A stretch of DNA of 64,000 bases, taken from the NCBI RefSeq assembly GCF_001187555.1, contig NZ_LFIJ01000001.1:1266169-1330168 (forward strand), given 5' to 3'. The translations under genes and the position numbers were made by a program. The DNA comes from Gilvimarinus polysaccharolyticus. Lineage in GTDB: Bacteria > Pseudomonadota > Gammaproteobacteria > Pseudomonadales > Cellvibrionaceae. The notes beneath the pieces were generated by a model, which was not told the origin of the DNA, made no database searches, and was given only the letters and a program-made list of their open reading frames with translations. Shown here in pieces: positions 32,771-42,256 of this stretch; position 1 is the first letter of the stretch, and every line of letters begins with the position of its first letter.

Positions 32771-32928
32771 ACTAGCAAGGTAATAAACGGGGCGGCGGTG
32801 AATGAGCCGATAAAGTTGCCGTCTTGATCTTGCAGGGTTAGGCCGGCGCTGTGGTAGGCGGCTAGCTGCTGGGGGGTTAGTACGACTTCATCGTTGGTGT
32901 GTTGGGTGGTTGCTGATTTGACCATCAT
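32746..32928 (-). pseudogene. Possible truncated antitoxin-like ORF upstream of brnT
   Basis: A 60-codon frame whose first ~42 residues (QHTNDEVVLTPQQLAAYHSAGLTLQDQDGNFIG) look like an ordinary soluble small protein, while the end (PFITLLVNYIVITI) is read from the brnT operator region. This suggests that the 3' part of an older gene was replaced when the brnTA unit arrived. No family recognised; it may also be a genuine small gene. Confidence 0.35.
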
Positions 32929-33201
32929 CGCACCTCTTTTTACACACGAAGAATGGCCGAAACCGCAGTGTTCCGATATCGCCGGCGCTTGAGCATAATA
33001 TTGTTAGAGGTATGCGCATTTAGCGCCCGAACATCTTACCGAGGCTCGATACTAAATCGCTGAACCCGCTGGTGGTAGGAATAAAACAAATTGCAGCACG
33101 AGCGTAGACAGTTTGTGGAGACTTTCGGGGATGAAGCAAAAATACGGCCGTTTAAAAAATAGCGATGGCACGCTAAGCCGTTGAAATATATAGATAAAAA
33201 A
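32929..33201. other. Gap between the island and tRNA-Leu
   Basis: About 270 bp with no recognisable gene, promoter or repeat. It adjoins the 3' end of tRNA-Leu, a common junction for islands, but I find no second copy of the tRNA 3' end near the other side of the island. Confidence 0.3.
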
Positions 33202-33288
33202 TGGTGCCCGGGACCGGAATTGAACCGGTACGACCGTTAAGTCGGCAGATTTTAAGTCTGCTGTGTCTACCAATTCCACCACCCGGGC
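33202..33288 (-). tRNA. tRNA-Leu (anticodon TAA)
   Basis: On the minus strand the 87-nt sequence begins GCCCGGGTGGTGGAATTGGT and ends GGTTCAATTCCGGT...CCCGGGCACCA, folds into a standard class II tRNA with a variable arm, and has TAA in the anticodon loop (ACTTAAAAT). CCA is encoded. Its 3' end faces the accessory island. Confidence 0.97.
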
Positions 33289-33408
33289 ATTTAGGGGGGC
33301 ATTTTTTATAGTAGAGATTGGCTCCCTACTTGTAGCTTTTGCCAGCCAAACACTGTGGCCTTACTGGCGCTTTATTTTTACTTTACCCTAAGGCTTAGTA
33401 AAAATAAA

Positions 33409-33482
33409 TGGAGGCGCGACCCGGAGTCGAACCGGGCTAGCTGGATTTGCAATCCAGAGCATAACCGCTTTGCTATCGCGCC
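33409..33482 (-). tRNA. tRNA-Cys (anticodon GCA)
   Basis: On the minus strand: GGCGCGATAGCAAAGCGGTT at the 5' end, anticodon loop TTGCAAA (GCA), T arm GGTTCGACTCC, and acceptor pairing with ...CGCGCC-TCCA. 74 nt with encoded CCA. It lies between pgsA and tRNA-Leu; the tRNA-Gly often found here is absent. Confidence 0.97.
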
Positions 33483-33593
33483 GTTTTGAGGCCGGCATTC
33501 TAGCGTAAAAAACCAAAAAAACCTACTCTATTTCACCCTTTTAGGATGTTTTTATTTTGTAAATGATTGATCTATAAACAGTTAGTGCGGTTT

Positions 33594-34151
33594 TTACTCG
33601 TCGTGGGTGCTGGTGCCGGCCATTAAGAAGGGCCAAGCCGCCTTAAGGTACAGTATCATCGACCACAAGGTTAGCGCCGCTGCAGCCACCATGGCGATGT
33701 AACCCAGCCACAGTAGCACTGGAATATTTGCGAGTAAAACAATGATTGCCACCATTTGCAGCGTGGTTTTAATTTTGCCGATATAAGATACCGCGACGCT
33801 GGCGCGCTGGCCCAGCTCGGCCATCCATTCGCGCAAGGCCGATATAACGATCTCGCGACCAACAATTACGCAGGCACACACGGCAAACCAGGGTGCAGAG
33901 TGCAAGGTAACCAGTAAGACTAGCGCGATAACCACCATCAGTTTATCGGCTACTGGGTCTAAAAATGCCCCTAGCTTGGTGCTTTGATTGTACTTACGCG
34001 CCACATAGCCATCGGCCCAGTCGGTAATGGCGGCGATACTAAAAATAATAGCGGCGGTAATATGGGCCCCTTTAAAAGGCAGAAAAAACACTAGAACAAA
34101 TAAGGGAATAAGCCCAATACGAATAAGGGTGAGCTGATTGGCTAATGTCAT
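33594..34151 (-). CDS. pgsA: CDP-diacylglycerol-glycerol-3-phosphate phosphatidyltransferase
   Basis: A 185-residue inner-membrane enzyme that makes phosphatidylglycerophosphate. The CDP-alcohol phosphatidyltransferase motif is visible as DWADGYVARKYNQSTKLGAF then LDPVADK (residues ~43-68), with four or more membrane helices. It sits after uvrC and before the tRNA pair, the classical gacA-uvrC-pgsA-tRNA order. Confidence 0.96.
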   Translation of the reverse strand: MTLANQLTLIRIGLIPLFVLVFFLPFKGAHITAAIIFSIAAITDWADGYVARKYNQSTKLGAFLDPVADKLMVVIALVLLVTLHSAPWFAVCACVIVGREIVISALREWMAELGQRASVAVSYIGKIKTTLQMVAIIVLLANIPVLLWLGYIAMVAAAALTLWSMILYLKAAWPFLMAGTSTHDE

Positions 34152-34306
34152 AGATGGCTTCTTTTACTGCATTTTGGTACGGCGATTAGGGCAACTCGAT
34201 TGAGCTCCCACATAAGGGCATGATAATACACTACCCACGCAACGGCTGTAAGCGATCAGCGCGCATTTATGTGGCAAGTCAGGCACGATACTGCCGGCAG
34301 CTGGTA

Positions 34307-36166
34307 TTAATCGGGGTGAAAGTAACCGTAGATGTCTTCGGCAAGTTTGCGGCTTACGCCATTAACCCGCGCCAGGTCATCTACGCTGGCACGCTGAATA
34401 TCCGGCAAGCCGCCAAAGTGACGCAGCAGCTCGCGCCGCCGAGTGGGACCAACCCCAGGCACGCCCTCTAGGGATGATGTTTTACGCTTTTTATCGCGTC
34501 GATTTTTATGGCCGGTAATGGCAAAACGGTGCGCTTCATCGCGAATGTGCTGGATCACATGCAGCGCGGGTGAATCGCTGCCCAGCACGATCTCTTTGCC
34601 GGTGCCGCTGTGGTAGAGCGTCTCAAAGCCGGCTTTGCGGGTTGTGCCTTTGGCTACGCCTATCAGCAGTACGTTGTTAACCCCAAGCTCGGCCATGACC
34701 TTCTCGGCCACGCCCAGCTGGCCTTTACCGCCATCGATAAACAAAATGTCGGGCAACTTGCCCTCGCCTTTTTGCAGCCGGGTATAGCGGCGGGTTAACG
34801 CCTGCGCCATGGCCGCGTAGTCATCGCCACCGGTAATGCCATCGATATTAAAACGCCGGTAGTCCGACTTGGCCGGCCCTTCTTTATCAAACACCACGCA
34901 CGAGGCCACGGTTAGCTCACCGCTGGTGTGGCTGATATCAAAGCACTCCATGCGCGCGGGTGTCTCATCTAACCCCAGCACCTCTTGCAGCGCTAACAAA
35001 CGGTCGGTAACCGACTTGCGGCTGTTGATGCGGGCAATAATGTTTTGCTCGGCCGCCTGACGCGCCATATCGATCCAGCGGGCGCGATGAGTACGCACTT
35101 TATGAGTTATTTGCACTCGCGCACCGCGAGATTCAGCCAGCGCGCTCACCAACAGCTCGCTCTCTGGTATTTCACAATCGGTCACGATGGCGGCCGGAAT
35201 GTCGCGGCTGCCACCTAAGTAAAACTGCGGTAAAAATTCGCTGAGGACATCGGCGACGTTTTCGGCCAAGCCTAGTTTTGGGTAGTAACTGCGGCTGCCC
35301 AAAATACGTCCTTGACGAATAAACAGTACATGCACGCACGCCGTGGCGCTTTGGACGGCAGCGGCAATAATATCCATATCGGCATTGCCCTCCTCTACCG
35401 ACTGCTGCGATTGCACGGTACGCAAGGCGCTGATTTGATCGCGCACGGTGGCGGCGCGCTCGTACTCTTGTGCGGCGGCGGCGCGCTCCATTTCATCGGC
35501 CAGCTCGCTCATTAACTGATCACTTTTGCCCAGCAAAAACATGCGAGTGTGGTGCACATCGCGGGCGTAATCGTCTGGGCTAATTAGATCGACACAGGGG
35601 CCGGTGCAGCGATCAATTTGATACTGTAAACACGGCCGCGAACGATTGCGAAACACGCTGTCTTCGCACTGGCGAACCTTAAAGGTTTTTTGTAAAAAGC
35701 TCAGGCTGTCTTTTACCGCGCTTACATTGGGGTACGGGCCGTAGTAATCACCGCGCTTCTTTTTTGCACCGCGATGAACACTGATGCGCGGATAAGGCTC
35801 ACCCGATGACATAAATACATAGGGGTAAGATTTATCATCGCGCAATAAAATGTTGTACGGCGGCCGGTTGGCCTTAATTAAATTTTGCTCAAGAATGAGC
35901 GCTTCGATTTCACTGCTGGTGACCGTGACCTCGACCTGAGCAATCCGCGATACTAATGCCGCTGTTTTAAGCGATAAACCACTCGCGCGAAAATAACTGG
36001 CAAGCCGTGCTTTAAGGTTTTTGGCTTTGCCGACGTATAAAATATCGCCAGCGCTGTTAAACATCTGGTAAACGCCAGGGGCGCGAGTTTGGCTAGCTAA
36101 AAAACGCTTAGCGTCAAACTCGGGCGGTGGGGTATTGTTACTGTGGGTATCGGACATGGCTGGCAT
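34307..36166 (-). CDS. uvrC: Excinuclease ABC subunit C
   Basis: A 619-residue UvrC of standard length (start at 36166 or three codons later at 36157). Domains in order: GIY-YIG nuclease near residues 25-105 (PGVYQMFNSAGDILYVGKAK), UVR motif (~205-240), the RNase H-like C-terminal endonuclease with FDISHTSGE near 395, and a helix-hairpin-helix end (GVPGVGPTRRRELLRHFGG). It makes both incisions at UvrB-bound lesions. It follows gacA by 62 bp. Confidence 0.97.
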   Translation of the reverse strand: MPAMSDTHSNNTPPPEFDAKRFLASQTRAPGVYQMFNSAGDILYVGKAKNLKARLASYFRASGLSLKTAALVSRIAQVEVTVTSSEIEALILEQNLIKANRPPYNILLRDDKSYPYVFMSSGEPYPRISVHRGAKKKRGDYYGPYPNVSAVKDSLSFLQKTFKVRQCEDSVFRNRSRPCLQYQIDRCTGPCVDLISPDDYARDVHHTRMFLLGKSDQLMSELADEMERAAAAQEYERAATVRDQISALRTVQSQQSVEEGNADMDIIAAAVQSATACVHVLFIRQGRILGSRSYYPKLGLAENVADVLSEFLPQFYLGGSRDIPAAIVTDCEIPESELLVSALAESRGARVQITHKVRTHRARWIDMARQAAEQNIIARINSRKSVTDRLLALQEVLGLDETPARMECFDISHTSGELTVASCVVFDKEGPAKSDYRRFNIDGITGGDDYAAMAQALTRRYTRLQKGEGKLPDILFIDGGKGQLGVAEKVMAELGVNNVLLIGVAKGTTRKAGFETLYHSGTGKEIVLGSDSPALHVIQHIRDEAHRFAITGHKNRRDKKRKTSSLEGVPGVGPTRRRELLRHFGGLPDIQRASVDDLARVNGVSRKLAEDIYGYFHPD

Positions 36167-36228
36167 TATAACGCGCTAGTGCATAGCTTTTGTAATATCG
36201 GAGCAAATCAGCAGTATGGGGCCACTTA

Positions 36229-36882
36229 TTAATTGACTAATGCCGCCGGGTCTAACAAATCGTACTTTACCGCCAGCAGGGCCAACTCTACGTCCGATTG
36301 AATATTGAGTTTTTCGAATATTCGATAGCGATAGGTATTAACGGTTTTAGGGCTTACCGAAAAGGTCAGCGCGATATCGTGTGGGCGACGGCCGCTGGCT
36401 ATCAGCATTGCGGTTTCTAGCTCGCGCTGGCTTAAGCATTCAAATGGTGAGGTGTTTTGTGTGCCCGATGCATTGCGCAGCGCCAACTGCTGGGCAATGG
36501 CGCTGCTCATATATTGCCGGCCACGCACCACTGTATCTATCGCGGTGGTGATATCACTAAAACCTGTGCCTTTGGTGACATAACCCACGGCACCGGCTTG
36601 TAATAGTCGTGCGGGATACAAGGTGTCGTCACAGGCAGTAACAGCGATAATTTTAACCGTTGGGTTTACCGCGAGCATTTTTCGGGTGGCTTCAAGCCCG
36701 CCCATACCAGGCATTTTTACATCCATTAGTACAACATCAGGGCTAAGATCACGGGCAATAACGATGGCATCTTCGCCGCTTTTAGCGTCGCCCACAACGT
36801 GGTAGCCCACCACATCATCCAGCATACGGACGATGCCCATGCGCACCAGATCGTGATCATCTACCACTAAAATATTGGTCAC
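36229..36882 (-). CDS. gacA: GacA/UvrY response regulator
   Basis: A 217-residue NarL-family regulator. The receiver domain has the acidic pocket DDHD (8-11), the phospho-acceptor in VLMDVKMPG (~54) and the Lys in TKGTG (~104). The C-terminal LuxR-type HTH reads [22 protein letters not shown], then [17 protein letters not shown]. Linkage to uvrC is the typical GacA/UvrY context; with GacS it would activate Csr/Rsm small RNAs. An AT-rich upstream region (36883-37034) likely carries its promoter. Confidence 0.93.
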   Translation of the reverse strand: MTNILVVDDHDLVRMGIVRMLDDVVGYHVVGDAKSGEDAIVIARDLSPDVVLMDVKMPGMGGLEATRKMLAVNPTVKIIAVTACDDTLYPARLLQAGAVGYVTKGTGFSDITTAIDTVVRGRQYMSSAIAQQLALRNASGTQNTSPFECLSQRELETAMLIASGRRPHDIALTFSVSPKTVNTYRYRIFEKLNIQSDVELALLAVKYDLLDPAALVN

Positions 36883-37034
36883 TTTACCCCCTTGGTGTGG
36901 CCACCAAGTGCCGACACAAGGCCGTTTTTTTGTTGTATTGCGGGTGAAATGATCCTTTTATTATTTTAAAGGAATCTTTCAGCTCGCCCCATACTAGCAG
37001 AATTATTTTTTTTTACGATAGCACTGCAACTGCC

Positions 37035-37649
37035 CTAGCCTAAAACACGCCGATAGGTCAGGTTAATACGTGGCCCCAGTGGTACGTTGGCCTTGGGTAG
37101 CTGGTGCTGCCAACAGCGCTGCAAGCGACCAGACATTATCAATAAATCACCCGCGTGCAAGGTTACCCGCAATTGCCGCAGGCTTTGTTTGTGGCGCAAA
37201 ACAAAATCGCGCTCTGCGCCTAAACTTAACGATGCAATGGTTGGGGTTGGCCCCAGCTCGTGCTCGTCGTCACTGTGCCAGGCAACGCTGTCTCGCTCAT
37301 CGCGGTACAGGTTAGCCAGTACGCTGTTAAAACGCGCCTGTGCCACCGGTTGTAACTGCTCGCGCAGCACTTGCAGCGCATTAACCCAAGGGTGCGGGGC
37401 AAAGTGGGCGCCACTATAACTGTAAAAACTGCCCGCATCACCATACCAAGCATTAAGACGTGGTATGGCGATGCTTTTACCGTACATTTGCAGGTGGGTT
37501 TGCTGCCACGCCAATGTAGCGCTTAGCTCTGTAAACAATTCAGCGCTGCGCTCGGGCTTCAACCAAGAGCGATGCAAAACCGCGCAGCCGTCTTCGTTAG
37601 TAATAACTTGGGGGTGGTTACTGGCAAACAGATCGGCTTGTAGTGACAT
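37035..37649 (-). CDS. AlkB-like alpha-ketoglutarate dioxygenase
   Basis: A 204-residue 2OG-Fe(II) oxygenase of the AlkB family. Iron ligands appear as WHSDDE (H-x-D) and WQHQLPK (second His), and RINLTYR supplies the 2-oxoglutarate Arg. NxYRDERDSVAWHSDDE and ASLSLGAERDFVLRHK are typical of bacterial AlkB/ALKBH2-type proteins that reverse N-alkyl damage on DNA. It is monocistronic between gacA and murB. Confidence 0.92.
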   Translation of the reverse strand: MSLQADLFASNHPQVITNEDGCAVLHRSWLKPERSAELFTELSATLAWQQTHLQMYGKSIAIPRLNAWYGDAGSFYSYSGAHFAPHPWVNALQVLREQLQPVAQARFNSVLANLYRDERDSVAWHSDDEHELGPTPTIASLSLGAERDFVLRHKQSLRQLRVTLHAGDLLIMSGRLQRCWQHQLPKANVPLGPRINLTYRRVLG

Positions 37650-37685
37650 AAAGTTGCGGCATAAAGTAGCAGTAAGACATTTAAA

Positions 37686-38726
37686 CTAGCGTGCGCTTGG
37701 GTAAACCCGCGGCTCTAGTTGCAACACTACACCGTATTGCTCGCGTACAGATTGCGTGATTTTATCGGCAAGTGCCAATACATTTGTCCCTGCACCGCGA
37801 CCAGGGTTGGTAACAACCAGCGCTTGCTCGGCATGCACTGCCACATCACCCTCACAATAACCACGCCAGCCCGCCCTATCAATCAGCCAACCGGCAGCCA
37901 ACTTCACGCTGCCGTCGGGCTGCGGATATGCAACCACATCGGCAAAGCGTTGCCGCAGCAAGTCAAATTGTTCTGCGCTGATAATGGGATTTTTAAAAAA
38001 GCTGCCGGCATTGGGGGTGATGGCCGGATCGGGTAATTTTTCTTGCCGCACGGCAATAACCGCAGCGGCTACTTGATCGGGCGTAATAGCCGTATTTAGA
38101 GCGGAATCAGACAGCTGCAACTGCTGCAATAAACTTGGGTACTCAAGCATGACCTTGGCAACACGATCTAGCTTAAAGGTGACGCTGGTAATAATGTACT
38201 GATCGCGGGCGCTGTGCTTAAACACGCTATCACGATAAGCAAAACCACAGCTGTCGGCGGTAAAGGTAACGGCAAGCCCCGAGCGAATATCAATCGCCGA
38301 TAATTCAGCCACCCGGTCTTTTAGCTCGACCCCATACGCACCAATATTTTGAATGGGCGCGGCACCCACAGTGCCGGGTATTAACGAGAGGTTTTCAAGT
38401 CCGTAACAGCCCATTGCCAAGCAATGTTGCACAAACTCATGCCAGTTTTCACCGGCGGCGGCACGTACCCATACCGAACTGTCGTCTTCCGCAACCTGCT
38501 CGATGCCATGCAGTTTTATATGCATAACCAAACCTGGGTAATGGTCGGCTAACACAATATTACTGCCACCACCCAACGGTAGCAGAGGTAACTTATGCTC
38601 TGCGGCAAAGGCAAGCGCCTCTAGCACTTCGGCATGATTGGTTACCGCCACATAAAAATTTGCCCGCGCGGGAATCGCTAAAGTATTAAATCGCTGAAGA
38701 TCAAATTCGGGTAGAAACAGCGCCAC
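37686..38726 (-). CDS. murB: UDP-N-acetylenolpyruvoylglucosamine reductase
   Basis: A 346-residue type I MurB (E. coli-like length) from the GTG at 38726, which has GAGG six bases upstream; a TTG at 38732 is also in frame. The FAD-binding region shows LPLGGGSNIVLAD, and GTVGAAPIQNIGAYGVEL and NAGSFFKNP are family motifs. It reduces the enolpyruvyl group to make UDP-MurNAc. The start overlaps the phosphatase gene by 26 bp, implying coupling. Confidence 0.96.
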   Translation of the reverse strand: MALFLPEFDLQRFNTLAIPARANFYVAVTNHAEVLEALAFAAEHKLPLLPLGGGSNIVLADHYPGLVMHIKLHGIEQVAEDDSSVWVRAAAGENWHEFVQHCLAMGCYGLENLSLIPGTVGAAPIQNIGAYGVELKDRVAELSAIDIRSGLAVTFTADSCGFAYRDSVFKHSARDQYIITSVTFKLDRVAKVMLEYPSLLQQLQLSDSALNTAITPDQVAAAVIAVRQEKLPDPAITPNAGSFFKNPIISAEQFDLLRQRFADVVAYPQPDGSVKLAAGWLIDRAGWRGYCEGDVAVHAEQALVVTNPGRGAGTNVLALADKITQSVREQYGVVLQLEPRVYPSAR

Positions 38727-39213
38727 TGTCAACCTCGGCCAAATGGTTCTTTTGAATATCGGCCAGCAGGCCGGTGGCAGCTTGCTCGACTAAATCGAGC
38801 ACATGAGCAAAACCTTCGGCACCGCCGTAGTAAGGATCTGGCACTTCACACTCTGGCGCATTAACAGCAAAGTCTAAGTACAAGCAACAGCGCCCCGAAA
38901 AATCATCGGGCTGAAAACTTTTTAGATCGACCAGATTAGCTTCATCCATCGCTAAAATATAATCAAACTCAGAAAAATCGTTGCCGGTGACTTGGCGTGC
39001 ACGCAAACCGCTGATATCGATACCACGCTCAGCCGCTGCCGCAATGGCGCGAGCATCGGGGGCTTTATCGACGTGCCAACCAGCAGTGCCCGCCGAATCG
39101 GTTAACACAGCATGCTGTAAGCCCTGCTCTTTTAAACGCGCCTTAAAAATTCCTTCGGCCGTAGGCGAGCGACAAATATTTCCGAGGCACACAAACAACA
39201 CTTTGACAGACAT
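38701..39213 (-). CDS. Low-molecular-weight protein-tyrosine phosphatase
   Basis: A 170-residue LMW-PTP. The P-loop C-X5-R is CLGNICR at residues 9-15, followed by SPTAEG, and the general-acid loop is DPYYGG (~126-131). In pseudomonads and relatives this gene stands between kdsB and murB, as here. Such enzymes may act on Wzc-like kinases or small arsenate-reductase-like substrates; the substrate here is unknown. Its ATG overlaps the kdsB stop by one base (TAATG). Confidence 0.94.
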   Translation of the reverse strand: MSVKVLFVCLGNICRSPTAEGIFKARLKEQGLQHAVLTDSAGTAGWHVDKAPDARAIAAAAERGIDISGLRARQVTGNDFSEFDYILAMDEANLVDLKSFQPDDFSGRCCLYLDFAVNAPECEVPDPYYGGAEGFAHVLDLVEQAATGLLADIQKNHLAEVDSGAVSTRI

Positions 39214-39980
39214 TAACTTTGCTCCTGCAATAACATCCTAACCCGGGCCAAATCGGCATCGGTATCAACTCCACCGGGAACCTTACAACAAGCTTCGGCT
39301 AAATGAATCTGTTCACCATAGGCCATCACTCGTAACTGCTCTAGCGATTCGGTTTGCTCAATTAAAGCCGGCGCCCAAGTCACAAAACGATTAAGCAGCG
39401 AGACTCGGTACGCATAAATACCAATGTGGCGACGTGCCGGAAAATCATCAGGCACTGCCAATTCACTTAACACATCGGCGTTATCGCGCGGCCACGGAAT
39501 GGGCGCGCGCGAAAAATACAACGCCAGCTGATTGTGATCATACACGACCTTTACGGCATTGGGGTCGCGGAACTCTCGATAACTAGCCAGAGGTTCGCAC
39601 AAGGTCGCGACACTGGCGTTATGGCAATGCGCTAAGTTGGCAGCCACTTGATTGATTACCTCGGGAGGAATCAACGGCTCATCGCCCTGCACATTAACGA
39701 TAATGTCGTCATCGGCCATGTGCTCGAGCGCGGCAACCTCTTGCAAGCGATCGGTGCCCGATACGTGGTCGGCGCGTGTTAAACAAACATTGCCACCAAA
39801 GTGTTTAACCGTATTGGCAATACGCTCATCGTCGGTGGCGACAATCACCCGAGTTGCGTTACTTTGACTGGCGCGACGGTACACGTGCTCGATCATTGGT
39901 CGACCGGCAATATCGGCCAATGGTTTACCCGGCAACCGGGTAGACGCGTAACGGGCAGGAATAACAACGGTAAAACTCAT
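39213..39980 (-). CDS. kdsB: CMP-KDO synthetase
   Basis: A 255-residue 3-deoxy-manno-octulosonate cytidylyltransferase. Nucleotide-binding motifs: [15 protein letters not shown] (7-21), ATDDERI (~50), [14 protein letters not shown] (~70) and [14 protein letters not shown] (~93-106). It activates KDO for lipid A-core synthesis. It lies 38 bp downstream of lpxK; the small Trm112-like gene often found between these two is absent. Confidence 0.97.
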   Translation of the reverse strand: MSFTVVIPARYASTRLPGKPLADIAGRPMIEHVYRRASQSNATRVIVATDDERIANTVKHFGGNVCLTRADHVSGTDRLQEVAALEHMADDDIIVNVQGDEPLIPPEVINQVAANLAHCHNASVATLCEPLASYREFRDPNAVKVVYDHNQLALYFSRAPIPWPRDNADVLSELAVPDDFPARRHIGIYAYRVSLLNRFVTWAPALIEQTESLEQLRVMAYGEQIHLAEACCKVPGGVDTDADLARVRMLLQEQS

Positions 39981-40018
39981 GAACTCACTCGCAGGGTTTT
40001 TAACGTAATAGTAACGGA

Positions 40019-41038
40019 TTATTCATACGGGAATAGCGCTTCTAACGCGTGTTCAAAAGCGGGCCAAAAACGTTTTTCTAATACCGCCTCAACCTCTAAC
40101 GCAAGCCATTCTGGCTCGGCAAACGTTTGGCACTTAACCGCATCTTTGCTTGTCATTACCACCGGCAAGACTTGGCGGAACTGAAAGTTTTCACGCGTAA
40201 AAGTATGGTGGTCGCGATAAATATGGCATTCGGGCGTTAAGCCTAATTTACCAAGGGTAGAAAAAAATCGGTTGGGGTTACCAATGCCGGCGACCGCGTG
40301 CACATGAGTGCCGGCAAGCAAATGATCCAGCGGTAAATGTGTTAAATCTTTTACTTTAAACCAGTGCTGGGGCTGCAGACGCATATTGTAATAATCGCGT
40401 TTGTAAACAATATCGGATTCTAAAGAGGTTTGATTGACAACCACAAAATCGACACCCTTTAAGCGCGAGCGCGGTTCACGCAACGGCCCAACCGGCAGGC
40501 AATGGCCATTACCAAAACCACGCGCGGCATCAATCACAGCTATTTCTAGGGTGCGCCCCAAACGGTAGTGTTGTAAGCCATCGTCACTTAGCAACACGTC
40601 GCAGCCAGCGTTTTTTAAAATTCGCGCGGCGGCCACGCGATCGGCATCTATACACACGGCGCAACCCGTTGCGCGCCAAATGCTTAGAGGCTCATCGCCC
40701 GCCTCTGTCGCACTGGATGACTCGGACACCACGTAAGGATACTGCGGCGCAGCCGAGCCATAACCGCGGCTTATAACACCCACTTTTAAGCCGCGTTTTT
40801 GCAAGCGATTAACCAGCGCGATAATAAGCGGTGTTTTACCGGTACCGCCAACACTTATGTTGCCCACTACAATTACCGGCAAGCCAATATTTTTTTGCAG
40901 CCAGCGCACCGTAATGATGCGCCGCACATACGACAGCAGGCGGAACAATCCCTCGAGCGGCAACAGCGTATACACCCAGCGCTTTTTGCCGTACCAAGCA
41001 GTCAGCCATTTTGCTTCACTGTTTGAGCCTTGGCTCAT
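40019..41038 (-). CDS. lpxK: Tetraacyldisaccharide 4'-kinase
   Basis: A 339-residue LpxK. The P-loop is [13 protein letters not shown] (~58-70); [11 protein letters not shown] near 150-160 and [16 protein letters not shown] (~171-186) are family motifs. It phosphorylates the 4' position of the lipid A precursor. It starts 4 bp after exbD, forming exbB-exbD-lpxK-kdsB. msbA is not in the immediate vicinity. Confidence 0.96.
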   Translation of the reverse strand: MSQGSNSEAKWLTAWYGKKRWVYTLLPLEGLFRLLSYVRRIITVRWLQKNIGLPVIVVGNISVGGTGKTPLIIALVNRLQKRGLKVGVISRGYGSAAPQYPYVVSESSSATEAGDEPLSIWRATGCAVCIDADRVAAARILKNAGCDVLLSDDGLQHYRLGRTLEIAVIDAARGFGNGHCLPVGPLREPRSRLKGVDFVVVNQTSLESDIVYKRDYYNMRLQPQHWFKVKDLTHLPLDHLLAGTHVHAVAGIGNPNRFFSTLGKLGLTPECHIYRDHHTFTRENFQFRQVLPVVMTSKDAVKCQTFAEPEWLALEVEAVLEKRFWPAFEHALEALFPYE

Positions 41039-41042
41039 AATA

Positions 41043-41462
41043 TCACTCAGACTCCGGGTGGCGCGTGGTAATACTCATGTTCACAAACCCAATCTGGCCG
41101 GCGCTATCCATCGCGCGCACCACAGCTTGATGTGGTGCTTTGGCGTCCGCCGTAATAATTAGGCTGCGGGAGGTGTCACTGCCGCCCAGCTCAGTTAACG
41201 CCGAGCGCAAAGTAGCAGCTTTATTGTTTATTAAACTTTGGCCGTTGACCGCGTAATCGCCGGCGGCATTAATGATTATCTCCAGCGGGTCTTCGGCTTC
41301 ATTGCTCGGCTCACCTACCGCCTCGGGTAAGTCGATTTCTAAATGAGTTTCTTTAGTAAAGGTGGTAGACACCATAAAAAAGATCAACAGCAAAAAAACC
41401 ACATCAATCAATGGGGTTAAATTAATACTGTCTTCGTCTCGGGGTTGACGTCGAAATTGCAC
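41043..41462 (-). CDS. exbD: ExbD/TolR-family biopolymer transport protein
   Basis: A 139-residue protein with one N-terminal membrane helix (INLTPLIDVVFLLLIFFMVSTTF, ~14-36) containing the conserved Asp (PLIDV) needed for proton-driven motion, and a periplasmic domain. It pairs with the ExbB-type protein encoded 13 bp upstream. This ExbBD pair upstream of lpxK is a conserved orphan energiser with no TonB gene beside it; its client is not known. Confidence 0.93.
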   Translation of the reverse strand: MQFRRQPRDEDSINLTPLIDVVFLLLIFFMVSTTFTKETHLEIDLPEAVGEPSNEAEDPLEIIINAAGDYAVNGQSLINNKAATLRSALTELGGSDTSRSLIITADAKAPHQAVVRAMDSAGQIGFVNMSITTRHPESE

Positions 41463-41475
41463 AGGTGGCCTCCGG

Positions 41476-42105
41476 TTACTTTTTCACTTTCACTTCGACC
41501 CGACGGTCGCTGTGCAGTGCATCAACCAATTTAATAGCCTCTTCTTCCATCGTCACAACGAGCGTATCGATACGGCGCTGAAAGAAGCGATGAAAGATCA
41601 TCGCCGGTATTGCCACGCATAAACCCGCGGCGGTAGTGATCAGTGCCTGCGAGATACCGCCCGCTAACACGCCGGCATTACCCGTACCTTTGATCATGAT
41701 GGCGTTAAACACTTCGATCATGCCAAATACTGTCCCCAATAAACCCAGCAAAGGTGTGATAGCGGCAATCGTGCCCAACACACCGATAAAGCGTTCCATT
41801 TCATGAATAACTTTATTGGCAGCCTCTTGAATACTGTCTTTCATAATTTCACGACCGCTGCGTGAATTACTCAGCCCTGCCGATAAAATCTCACCCAAAG
41901 GTGATGATTGTTTGAGCTCTTTGAGTCGCGCGGCGTCTAATTGGTTGTTTTTAATCCAACCCCAAACTTGTGCCAGCAAATGACGCGGAGCAATCTTTGC
42001 GGGGTTAAGGCTCCAATAGCGCTCTGCACTAATAGCCAACACAGCAATCGAACAAAGTACAAGCGGCAGCATTAACCAGCCGCCGGCGGCGATAACTTCA
42101 AACAC
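41476..42105 (-). CDS. exbB: MotA/TolQ/ExbB proton-channel protein
   Basis: A 209-residue ExbB/TolQ-type protein with three membrane helices: ~8-26, and a pair at ~110-135 and ~150-175 bounded by GVLGTIAAITPLLGLLGTVFGMIEVF and GGISQALITTAAGLCVAIPAMI, the family signature. It forms a pentameric proton channel with ExbD. First gene of the exbB-exbD-lpxK-kdsB-ptp-murB run. Confidence 0.94.
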   Translation of the reverse strand: MFEVIAAGGWLMLPLVLCSIAVLAISAERYWSLNPAKIAPRHLLAQVWGWIKNNQLDAARLKELKQSSPLGEILSAGLSNSRSGREIMKDSIQEAANKVIHEMERFIGVLGTIAAITPLLGLLGTVFGMIEVFNAIMIKGTGNAGVLAGGISQALITTAAGLCVAIPAMIFHRFFQRRIDTLVVTMEEEAIKLVDALHSDRRVEVKVKK

Positions 42106-42256
42106 GGGTGGATTCCTCTTTTACAGGCCTCGGCTGAGCCTATTTTTATGGTGCCTACTGTTAAATTAGCGGCTGTTAAAAACGCTGTACACTACCACAG
42201 ATATAAGCGTTTGGGTTAGTGGGGTTAAGCTAATGTGACCTGTAACAAGCGCGTGG

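Noticed and set aside
27366-33288. Island as a tRNA-integrated element with attL/attR
   Set aside because: I found no duplicate of the tRNA-Leu 3' end at the sirB2 side and no tyrosine recombinase gene in the window.
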